Assembly: GCF_949628215.1 (NCBI RefSeq)
Contig: NC_134311.1
Location: 78,486,090-78,550,089 of the forward strand
DNA: 64,000 nt
From: Phalacrocorax aristotelis
Taxonomy: Eukaryota > Chordata > Aves > Suliformes > Phalacrocoracidae
Direction: 5' to 3'
The position numbers and the translations under genes are program-made. Each line of letters opens with the position of its first letter. Positions within the stretch are counted from its first letter, which is position 1. Shown here in pieces: positions 54,208 through 63,356 of this stretch. Under the pieces are notes generated by a model. The model ran no database searches. It had not been told where the DNA came from and was given only the letters and a program-made list of their open reading frames with translations.

Positions 54208-54808
54208 CATAGAATTACAGAATCATAGAATCGTTAAGGTTGGAAAAGACCGTTAAGATCATGAGTCCAACCACTAACCTATCACTGCCAAGGCCACCAC
54301 TAACCCATATCCTCAAGCACATCTACCCTTCTTTTAAACACCTCCAGGGATGGAGACTCCACCACCTCCCTGGGCAGCCTGTGCCAGGGCCTGACAACCC
54401 TTTCAGTGAATAAGTTTTTCCTAATATCCAACCTAAACCTGCCCTGACACAGCTTGAGGCCATTTCCTCTCGTCCTATGGCTTGTTACTAGGGAGAAGAG
54501 ACTGACCCCTGCCTCGCTACAACCTCCTTTCAGGTAGTTGCTGGGAGCGATAGGGTTTCCCCTCAGCCTCCTCTTCTCCGGGCTAAACCCCCCCAGCTCC
54601 CTCAGCCGCTCCTCATAAGACTTGTTCTCTAGACCCTTCACCAACTTCGTTGCCCTTCTCTGGACGCGCTGCAGCACCTCGATGTCCTTCTTGTAGTGAG
54701 GGGCCCAAAACTGGACACAGTACTCGAGGTGCGGCCTCACCAGTGTCGAGTACAGGGGCACGATCACCTCCCTGCTCCTGCTGGCTACAGTATTCCTGAT
54801 ACAAGCCA
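54208..54808 (-). mobile_element. CR1 LINE nested inside another CR1
   Basis: The minus strand encodes an uninterrupted CR1 ORF2 C-terminus: [69 protein letters not shown], and [18 protein letters not shown]. The 3' UTR and tail lie at the left (ATAGAATTACAGAATCATAG on plus). The ORF is open for about 165 codons, so the copy is fairly young. Its 5' truncation is at about 54808, where the host CR1 resumes. It is younger than its host by nesting. Confidence 0.93.
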
Positions 54809-55083
54809 GGATCAGTGACGGGACGAGAGGAAGCGGCCTCAAGCTGCGTCAGGGGAGGTTTAGGTTGGAGATGAGGGGAAATGTCTTCCCTGCCAGAGCG
54901 GTCAGGCCCTGGCACAGGCTGCCCAGGGAGGTGGGGGAGTCACCGTCCCTGGGGGGGTTCAAAGGACGTGTAGACGTGGCCCTTGGGGACATGGTTTAGG
55001 AGGCCTGGGGGTCTTGGGTTGGGGGTTGGCCTTGACGATCCTAGAGGTCTTTTCCAACCTTAACGATTCTATGATTTATGCTA
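54809..55083 (+). mobile_element. CR1 LINE, 3' portion of interrupted host copy
   Basis: The sequence resumes at the point where the left part stopped (CAGTGACGGGACGAGAGGAA, then GGGGAGGTTTAGGTTGGAGA, the CR1 GRFRLD region). It runs through the 3' UTR to GGTCTTTTCCAACCTTAACG and the tail ATTCTATGATTTATGCTATG. With the left part it makes one plus-strand CR1 of about 550 bp, excluding the nested copy. The tail ends about 30 bp before a TOP-like pyrimidine stretch that may mark the start of an EEF2-like exon 1. Confidence 0.92.
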
Positions 55084-55560
55084 TGTTCGAGCGCAGCAAC
55101 AGCTGATCTCGGCTCGTTCCCGCCTCCCGCAGCCCTGCTCAGGGGGCTGCAGGCAAAATCCGGCGCCATCATCCACCACGGTGAGTGCTCCCGCGGGGAG
55201 GAGGCCCGGCCAGGCGCGATGTCACCCAGAGCGCTACCAGGCCGCCCACCCACCCACCGCGGTGGCGGTGCTCAGAGGCAGCAGGGCTCTGCCCGCGCCT
55301 TAACGGAGGGCAGCAGCCGGCGCCCGGGGGGGCGCGGCGGCCATCTTCCTCACCGCGCCTGTCACAGCGCTGCCCGTCAGGCGCGGCGGGCAGGGAGAGG
55401 CGTGGCGGGTCGGAGCAGCCCCGCTGGCCCTCGCCGGAACGGAACGTGATGCTGTTCAGGAGCTCCTACTGTGTCAGCCCTGGGGGCTGAACAAGGCGCG
55501 GGGAAAGTGTTTCCCGCCCTCCCGCGCTGACAGGGGAGGCGGCCCCTGGCAGCGCTGAGG
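55084..55560. promoter_or_regulatory. CpG island, right part
   Basis: High GC and CpG density resume after the CR1 tail and fade at about 55.56 kb. The segment contains a candidate non-coding exon end with a perfect GTGAGT donor at 55181. The ORFs across it (101-123 codons) are GC-driven chance ORFs. The position of the island around the donor fits a housekeeping-type promoter, exon 1 and start of intron 1. Confidence 0.7.
55114..55180 (+). pseudogene. Candidate EEF2-like exon 1 (5' UTR) with lost start codon
   Basis: In vertebrate EEF2 the first exon is almost all 5' UTR and ends exactly at the initiator ATG; exon 2 begins with the second codon. Here a pyrimidine-rich start (CGTTCCCGCCTCCCGC) leads to GGCAAAATCCGGCGCCATC and then ATCCACCACG, directly followed by the donor GTGAGT. 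Compared gaplessly with the end of the human EEF2 5' UTR as I remember it, about 22 of the last 29 bases agree, and the donor falls at the same place. The initiator would be ACG instead of ATG. A related exon 2 lies on the same strand 8 kb downstream. The 29-base similarity relies on recall and is short, so this is a tentative call. Confidence 0.4.
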
Positions 55561-57302
55561 TGACCCTGGCTGCCTCCCTTGCTGCCCGGCCGTGGGATTC
55601 GGGCACTGCTGAGTTTATTCGTTTTTATCCCCTACATGCTCTTTTATTAGAAATATTGCTAGGTGTACCGGTAGGGACGGTGCCGCTGCTTCTGTTTCTC
55701 CTCCTTCTGCAGGTTATGGGGAGTGCACCTTGTCAGTGCAGGTCACTGATATGGACGTTTCTCTACATTTTGCCCACCAACACGTGTCGTGAATTCCAGC
55801 GTAAGATTTGGCGTTAAATCCTGATCATCACTGTTTGTAAGGGTAGGAAATAAAAGCATTGCTTCCAGTGAAGCTTGGAAAAAGCTATGCGTATGTGTGA
55901 GTATATGTATTACACAGGGCTGCACTGCACTAATCTTGCGGAAGAATGGTCTGGCCTTAATCAGATCAGCAGCATTTCCTCAGGGAAATGAACCTGTTAG
56001 AAACACTACAGGGTGGGTTGTTGTTTCTTGTTTTTACTTTATTTTTCCCCTTATCAAGCCTGCCCCATTATTTTAAATCACTGCACTGCTGGTAATGCGT
56101 TTCACCTGTTTTGAGTCCCTTTCTTATTCTAGTTAATCAGAATTTACCAGCCTGTTTCTGTGATAAGCAGATGCTTGTACATCTTTGCATTTCTTGATGA
56201 TTAATGCTGTTGGAACCCTTTCCTTTTTTTTCCCTTTTTTTAATCCGTGTAATCTTTCATTGTATAAGTATTATTGTTTACTGAAATGCACATTCTAGTT
56301 ACCTCTGTCAGCTTCAATAAGTATTTTCATTTTTCTTTGGTTTTAGAATATGTATTTCTGAGTTGATGCTATGTAATGGTTAGTTACTATAAGAATTTGA
56401 ACATCTTTAAGAGAAAGAGATGCCCTGCAGCAGAGGAAGGCAGTCTGCTCTGGAGGTGTTACTGATAGCCAGGGATAAGCCACACTGCAGTATGGGCTAC
56501 CTAAATGTAATGCATAGTTAAAAGGAGGGAGGTCGTTGTCTGGCTGTAGTGGACATGAAACTTGAGGGGTTTGGCAAAAGTGATGTTCTGCTTGTAAGAA
56601 AGCAAATCACGGCTTTCATCTCCTTCACTTTTTGCTTGCTGTTGCACATGGAAGACCTTAACCCCTCTGAAGCAAGCTTTTCATAGCAAGATAACTTTGA
56701 TCTGGTTGCTACCACAGCAGAACAGAAACTCTGTAACAGCTCTCTAATGAAAAATATGTAAAATTAAAATTGCTATTAATTTTTAATCTGGTTTTGTGTT
56801 TTCAGTTGTACTTATGACCAAAAAAAAAACCAAAAAAACTGTGATGCCAGGGCCTGCCTCTCTGACAGAGCAGCACATATGGCAAGCTCTGTTTTGGCAT
56901 TCATGTAAATGAAGCAGTAAATAAAATGTTTGAAAGTAGATAGCATTTATTAATACATAATACTGAAGTTCCTGCCAGAAGGCATAGTAAGACTTTAATA
57001 TTAATGCCTGAATTGAGCTCTTAACTTTTCGCATATATTGTATTTTTTTAACAAGCTAATTAACAGAACCTAAAGAATGGTTTACCCAGATATATTAACA
57101 AGAACAGCTGCTATTATAATACAACAAAGTGAACTAAAAGTGAGCTAGTAGCATTAAGCTCTTAAAAATACTCATTTACGCCAAGGGATAAACCAAACAG
57201 TAATAGAGGACTGCCACTTACCTAGACTGGGCTCTCAGGAGCTTCCTACAGGCTGGAAGCTTCATGCCCAGGTGTGTTATATTGTTGTAGTCCTGGCAAA
57301 AA
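55561..57302. other. No recognisable gene (possible EEF2-like intron 1)
   Basis: AT-rich sequence with no exon, repeat or RNA recognised. An 85-codon ORF at 55560-55817 has a leucine-rich stretch but no recognisable family. If the flanking EEF2-like exons are correctly paired, this is the upstream part of their intron 1. Confidence 0.5.
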
Positions 57303-58560
57303 GCACAGAATCCAGAATCCCAGGTTGGAAGGGTCCTCAGGGATCATCTAGTCCAACCTTTCTAGGAAGAGCAGAGTCTAAACAAGATGGCCCAGCGCCC
57401 TGTCCAGCCGAATCTTGAAGGTGCCCAACATGGCTGAGTCAACCCCTTCCCTCGGAAGATTATTCCAATGGTGACTGTCCTCACTGTGAAAAATTTCCCT
57501 CTCGTGTCTAATCGGAATCTCCCCAAGAGCAACTTGTGTCCATTCCCCCTTGTCCTCTCCATGTGACTCCATGTAAAAAGGGAGTCTCCATCTTCTTTGT
57601 AGCTGCCCCTTAAGTACTGGTACATGGTGATGAGATCCCCTCTGAGCCTCCTTTTCTCAAGGCTGAACAAACCCAGCTCTCCCAGCCTATCCTCCTATGG
57701 CAGCTTCCCAGTCCTTTGATCATCTTGGTGGCCCTTCTCTGGACCCCTTCCAGCCTGGCCACATCCTTTTTGTACAGCAGGGACCAGAACTGCACACAGC
57801 ACTCCAGGTGTGGCCTGACAAGCGCCGAGTAGAGTGGGATAATGACTTCTTTCTCTCTGCTGGTGATGCCCTTTTTGATGCAACCCAGCATCCTGTTGGC
57901 CTTCTTGGCCGCAGCAGCCACTGTTCGCTCATGTTGAGCTTCCTGCCCACCAGGACCCCCAGGTCCCTTTCCACAGAGCTGCTCTCCAGCCAGGTGCATC
58001 CCAGTCTGTGCTGCACTCCTGGATTATGTTTTCCCAGGTGCATGATCTTACGCTTGTCCTTGTTGAACTTCATAAGGTTCTTGCTGGCCCACTCTTCCAG
58101 CCTCTCCAGGTCTCCCTGCAGAGCAGCTCTCCCTTCTGGAGTGTCTACTTCCCCACCCAACTTGGTGTCATCTGCAAACTTCATCAGGCTACACTTGATG
58201 CCGTTGTCCAGATCACTTATAAAGATGTTGAATAACACTGGGCCCAATCTTGATCCCTGGGGGACCCCACTAGTGACAGGTTGCCACTTGGAGAAGGAGC
58301 TATTTACCACCACCCTTTGGGTGCGACCTGTCAGCCAGTTCCCCACCCACTGCACAGACCACTTGTCTAGGCCATAATGCATCAATTTCTCCAGGAGGAG
58401 ACTATGGGGGACCGTATCAAAGGCCTTGGAGAAGTCCAGGTAGACAATGTCCACTGCCAGTCCCATGTCAACCAGGCAAGTCCCTTTGTCATAGAAGGCC
58501 ACCAGGTTTGTCAAGCACGACAAGCACCAGACCACCAGGTTTGGCAAGCACCTAATGCAG
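57303..58560 (-). mobile_element. CR1 LINE with reverse-transcriptase coding, decayed
   Basis: This is the longest transposon relic in the window. The minus strand encodes part of the CR1 ORF2 reverse transcriptase: VDIVYLDFSKAFDTVPHSLL, a VTSGVPQGSRLGPVLFNIFI block, and the catalytic FADD box at 58167-58178 (F in place of the usual Y). LVGRKLNMS and the C-terminal [24 protein letters not shown] and [13 protein letters not shown] follow. The reading frame shifts near 57920 and again near 57690. The endonuclease domain is absent because of 5' truncation. The 3' tail at the left is GAATCCAGAATCC on the plus strand. The element is dead. Confidence 0.95.
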
Positions 58561-58566
58561 TAACAC
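58501..58566 (-). repeat. 33-bp tandem duplication within CR1
   Basis: ACCAGGTTTGTCAAGC at 58501 recurs 33 bp later as ACCAGGTTTGGCAAGC, with similar sequence between. On the minus strand this duplicates the CLTNLV coding segment in frame (LPNLVVW...CLTNLVAF) just at the truncated 5' end of the CR1. It may have formed during insertion. Confidence 0.7.
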
Positions 58567-58589
58567 CTAAGGGACCCAGGTTCTGGGAA

Positions 58590-59212
58590 GGGATGCAGTC
58601 TTGCACTTGAGAAAACGTGACATCCCACAGAAAATGGCATTTTCCACTACATAATGACAACGGACCCTGTGACCTTGGCAAAACAGAGTCTGGCTGCCAG
58701 AGAAGGGAGCTGACAGATAGGGAAGCATTTGTTTTGCAGCTGTGTCCTTGTAGAACTGAGAGGCTGATAAAAGGGAACATCCCACCTCAGAAAAACACCA
58801 GGTGATAGAGCGTGAAGTCAGTCCAAGCTGCAGTAACTGCCAGAAGGGTTAAGGCGGCAGGGGGAGCTCATGACCACCGACACGACTCAGGGTGGAGAAA
58901 GCTCACCCCCCGACTCCAGCAAGGTGCAAGCGTGCTAATTTACATAGCTAACAAAGCCAATTAAAATACACCTAACCAATACCAGATGAGAAGATAATTA
59001 CTAACCAACCAATGAATATGAATTTTGGTGGGCTTTTACTAATCACATAACAAGATAAATACCTTGTAGTTTCCTGGTGCGGGGTGCTAGCTCTGTGGAG
59101 TTACAAATTAGTGCCCATCTGTGTGCAAATGTGAAATGAATAAAACACCTCTGCTCTGTGTGCGTTTTGGCGTGTTGCGCACCGGGTAAACGATCCCACT
59201 GTTGGGAAGACA
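58590..59212 (+). mobile_element. Probable avian retroviral-type solo LTR
   Basis: The stretch has the layout of an LTR on the plus strand. There is a TATA-like ATAAATA at 59055-59061 and a polyadenylation signal AATAAA at 59139-59144. A GT-rich block follows (CTCTGTGTGCGTTTTGG), then a terminal segment (GCGCACCGGGTAAACGATCC, CACTGTTGGGAAGACA) of the kind seen at the ends of avian endogenous-retrovirus LTRs. No internal retroviral genes are present on either side, so this would be a solo LTR. The 5' boundary and target-site duplication could not be fixed; the start given is approximate. Confidence 0.5.
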
Positions 59213-61633
59213 AAAGGATGGAAAGTTTGAAATAAAAATACATTCTTGTTGGCGTTGGTTTGCTGTGAGACTTGTCAGCGGAAGCTTTGAGGTCACTCAC
59301 GGAGGCCTGCCTCTTCACCTCCTTGGCTGTGATGACTTCTTTTGAGCTATGTAGACCCATGTATGTAGACCCTGTAGAGCTATGGGTCCTACAGAGCATC
59401 TAATCCCTTAAACTTGGTTGTCGATTGCCCCTGTCTTTGCCTTACCCCACACCTCCCACCCAGTACTGTCTGACCCTGCTCTTCTCTCATTGTGTTTCTT
59501 GGCTCTCCTTTCCTTCGTCATGACTTAGTGATTCTTTTCCACCTCAAACTCAAGTTGCTGCAGCTCCGCAACTGAGAGCTAAACCCATAAAACTAATATT
59601 TTACACCGATGTCTTGTATAATGATCAGTCCGTGTATCTGTTTTCATTCTACTGTGTAACAGTGGGGACAAAATTATCCCAGCTCTGTTTTCAGGCATGT
59701 ATCAAGGTTCTGACAGCTCCGATGCCATCCTTTCTCAGATTATATGAATAACTCCAACAGCCCATAGGAGAACACCCAGTCCTGTCACAGGAACATGTGT
59801 CTGAAGTTTGCATTTAGAATTAACATAAATGGACACTCACAGAAGGCCTGTATGCTTAAAATATGAGGGGAAAAAATGAACTGTTATGGCCATCTCTGCT
59901 CCTTGCTCCAGAAGAAAACCACAGTGTAGCCTGTGTATATAAATGTATTGGAAACTTGGAGACAATGATAAAATACAGGTTTTAGTTCAAAATGTGATCT
60001 CAGTGGTAAAGATTTACCAGAAGTAAATGTCACTTGTTCCTTTAAGAAAGTGTATAATTAGCAAATACAAAGAGCACGTGGGTATACCTTTCAACACTTA
60101 AGTATTTATTTGCATTACAAAATAAGTGTATATAGCACAGCTCTAGCACTAAATTGTCGCTAAGAGTACTGATTTTTTAGCACAGCACAATCTAAAAACA
60201 GGGAAAATTATAAAAGTAGAAAAGTAGTGGTGCTGTTTTCTCTAAATTGAAAGATAAATATTTTGCGGTCTCAGAAGTATGTAAATTTTGCTGCGAGGGA
60301 GACTTTGGATGCCAGGGCACCCTAGAATGTTCTGGGAAAGAACTATCATTGCTTTTTATTAAAGTAAGGAATAACCTAACAGAGCAAATTCAGAAATTAA
60401 GTGCCTTCATCTGAGGTGGATCACTGATGAAACTGTAGGCACACTCTAAAAACGTTCTTTTTTGTACCAAATTTTCTTTAGCAGAAAAAAAAAAGCGGGG
60501 GGGGGGGGGGAGGATTGGTTGTTTTCTCCATTGCAGACTTTGAGATAGGAAAGAAATGTAGGGGAGAATGGGGAAAGAACACATTTCGGGGAGGAAGAGG
60601 CCAGGCTGCTGCTTAGTTTGGATATTTCTCATGTCTAAAAAGAACTTGGCTATTTTAACTAGAAGTATTTCTTTTTTTAAGAAGAACTGTTTTCTTGAAA
60701 AAATGTAAAATGAAAAGTTGAACTGAAGATCCAAACTAGGTATGGGAATATGCAGTAATCAGATATATATCAGAAGTGTGTCTGTTCAAGTGAAAAAATA
60801 CCCACCCTATTTTTTCTCCTACATATAATTATATTTTGAGCTGGGCTGTGGGGCTTTTTTTAATTACAGGTTCCCTCCATTCAGGTGCACTCGTTAAGAC
60901 CCAGACTGTGTTAGAAGCTTTTGCTGGTGTAGCAACAGAAATGCATGTTTCATTATTTCTGTGTCATTTGCAACTCAAACACAGATGAGGAACCTATTTA
61001 AGTGTTTCATAAGGTACATTTTTCTTCAGCTGGGCAACTAGAATAAAATACTGATGTGGTGTGTGATTTTTCTGTTCCTTTGTTTGGTATTCCCCATCAT
61101 TTTTTCTGTCTTCTCCTGTCTATTTCCATGTCCCTACAAAGCACTTCATGCATTAAAGGCATTTGCAAGAATAACCATTTTAGTGACACTCCTGTGATCT
61201 ACAGGTAATTCTCATTACAGAATGAGACAGGCCAAGATTAGTAAGATCGCATCGTACTTTGCTAAGTTGTCATGTGTTTAATAGTTAATTACCAGGGCTT
61301 CTGAGGGTCAAGGGGTGTGGGGGAGTGGGGGTGTCCGCAAACTGAAGGAGGAAAATTGATCTTAGCAAGAGATAGAAGAATTATGGAAATTAAAAAAAAT
61401 TTCTTTCTGGAGAATCATTTGTGAGAGAGGCTCTAAACATTCTGCACTTGACTAATTAAAGTCTTTAAAGAGGTTTTTGACTAAGCTGGGCCACCAGTTT
61501 CTAGAGGTGGTATATTGGCTACAAAAGAAGACCCAGCCTTTTCCTGAAACCAGGAAGAGCAGCTCACCTGAAAACCCCTGGGAAATGGAGAGCAGGTGTG
61601 GGAGGAAGAGTTGGCAAAGAGGGGCAGTGGTGG
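59213..61633. other. No recognisable gene (possible EEF2-like intron 1)
   Basis: AT-rich sequence with no recognised exon or RNA gene. It contains an A10 run, then GC, then a G14 run at 60485-60510. A 114-codon minus-strand ORF (60390-60734) crosses this tract and shows no domain. The sequence just before 61634 is G-rich. Confidence 0.5.
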
Positions 61634-62834
61634 TGTGGTGGGTTGACCCTGGCTGGATGCTCCATCGCTTCCTCCTCAGCTGGACAGGGGAGTGAAAATA
61701 TAACGAAAGGCTTGTGGGTCCAGATAAGGACAGGGAGGTCACTCAGCAATTACCATCATGGTCGAAACAGACTCTACTTGGGGAAAAGTAATTCAATTTA
61801 TTACCAATCAAATCAGAGTAGAATAATGAGAAATAAAAATGAAATCTTAAAACACCTTTTCCGCACTCCTCCCTTCTTCCCAGGCTCAACTTCACTCCCG
61901 ATTTCCCTACCTCCTCCCCGTGAGCCACGCAGAGGGACAGGGAATGGGGGTTGTGGTCAGCTCCTCACACACTGTCTCTGCAGCTGCTTCCTCCTCAGGG
62001 GCAGGACCCCTCACACTCTTCCCCTGCCCCAGCGTGGGGTCCCTCCCATGGGAGACAGCTCTCCACGAACTGCTCCAACATGGGTCCTTCCCATGGGCTG
62101 CAGTTCTTCAGGATCTGCTCCAGCGTGGGTCCCTCCCATGGGGCGCAGCCCTTCAGGAACAGGCTGCTCCTGCACGGGTCCCGCATGGGGTCACAGGTCC
62201 TGCCAGAAAACGTGCCCCAGCGTGGGCTCCTCTCTCCACGGGGCCACAGCTCCTGCCAGGAGCCTGCTCCAGCATGGGCTTCCCTCGGGGTCACAGCCTC
62301 CTTCGGGCACCCATCTGCCCCGGCGTGGGGTCCTCCACAGGCTGCAGGTGGGTATCATCTGCTCCACTGCTAACCTCCATGGGTGCGGGGGCACAGCCTG
62401 CCTCACCATGGCCTTCACCACGGGCTGCAGGGGAGTATCTGCTCCGGTGCCTGGAGCGCCTCCTCCCCCTCCTTCTTCACTGACCTGGGTGTCTGCAGGG
62501 CTGTTTCTCTCACATATTTTCACTCCTTTCCCAGCTGCAATTGCCCAGTGTTTTTTTCACTCCCTTCCTAAACATGTTATCCCAGAGGCGCTGCCCCCAT
62601 CACTGGTGAGCTCAGCCTTGGCCAGCAGCAGGGCCATCTCAGAGCCGGCTGGCACTGGCTCTGTCAGACTTTGGGGAAGCTTCTGGCAGCTTCTCACAGA
62701 AACGACCTGTGTAGCTCCCCCGCACAACCTTGCCATGCAAACCCAATACAGGTGGGAGGAGAGGAGAAGGATGTGTGCAGAAGCTCTGATGAGAGCTGCA
62801 GCTTGCAGTTGTGTGCACTAACCCGCCCACCACA
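61634..62834 (-). mobile_element. 1.2-kb TG...CA repeat, probable solo LTR
   Basis: The element starts TGTGGTGGG and ends CCCACCACA, a perfect 9-bp inverted terminal repeat with TG/CA ends. On the minus strand an AATAAA polyadenylation signal lies at 61797-61802, about 165 bp before the end, which suggests a minus-orientated LTR. The centre (about 62010-62350) is built of degenerate GCTCCAGCGTGGGTCCCTCC-like units. I recognise the sequence as a high-copy repeat of bird genomes, but I cannot name its family. A 407-codon plus ORF and repetitive minus ORFs (CSPWEGP-type units) across it are repeat-encoded, not host genes. No clear target-site duplication is seen. Confidence 0.6.
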
Positions 62835-63140
62835 TTTGGCAGGGATGAGCTGTTTGTCTCTGCAGGTGGATTCTTCGTTCTTTGTGGCAGTTGACATTTT
62901 CTGATACGAAATTGGAGCCATATTTCAAGGTACTCCTCCACTCTTCGTACTTAGAAAAACACACCAAAAATATGAACAACTGTTTGTAATACTAAGCTTA
63001 AAAGTATGAACGGCTTCATTTCTTCTTTAGATTGTGAATTTAATAAGAAATAGCAAAAGTTTGAAATTTCACATAAACATTTGTATACTTTAAAAGGAAG
63101 CAATAGCTGGTTCTCTTTTTTTTTTTTCTCCCCCATCCAG
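62835..63140 (+). other. End of EEF2-like intron 1 with splice acceptor
   Basis: No gene is recognised here. The last 30 bases form a very strong polypyrimidine tract (T-run followed by CTCCCCCATCCAG) that ends exactly where EEF2 exon 2 homology begins. It is therefore a retained intron end. A 5' part of a spliced mRNA copy would instead continue into 5' UTR sequence. Confidence 0.7.
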
Positions 63141-63356
63141 GTGAGTTTCACAGTAGACCAGATCCAAGTGGTTATGGACAAGAAGTCCAGCACTAGGAAT
63201 ATGTGTGTGATTGTTCATTTCGGTCATGGCAAATCAACCCTGACAGACTCCTTGGTGTGTAAAACGGGCATCATCACTTTCAGCCAGAGCAGGAGAAACG
63301 CGATTCACAGACGCATGGAAAGATGAGTAAGAAAGATGTATCACAATCTAGTCTAC
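63141..63356 (+). pseudogene. EEF2 exon 2 relic, unprocessed pseudogene
   Basis: EEF2 is the GTPase that moves tRNA and mRNA through the ribosome. This segment matches residues 2-72 of EEF2: [26 protein letters not shown] and GII are intact. I count about 33 of 46 residues identical to the remembered human protein before the break. It begins right after a CAG acceptor and ends AGTCTAC|GTAAG, as expected for EEF2 exon 2. It is 216 bp long, one more than the expected 215. The extra T in the run at 63278-63280 shifts the frame. After correction, TAA (63328-63330) and TAG (63349-63351) stand in place of Gln and Lys codons. In the P-loop the conserved Val-Asp before His-Gly-Lys is Phe-Gly. The preserved splice sites show duplication at the DNA level. 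No later EEF2 exon is seen in the remaining 640 bp. Confidence 0.88.

Noticed and set aside
61598..62821. 407-codon plus-strand ORF
   Set aside because: It coincides with the 1.2-kb TG...CA repeat and is made of degenerate repeat units. The opposite strand is open in the same places. No domain is recognisable.
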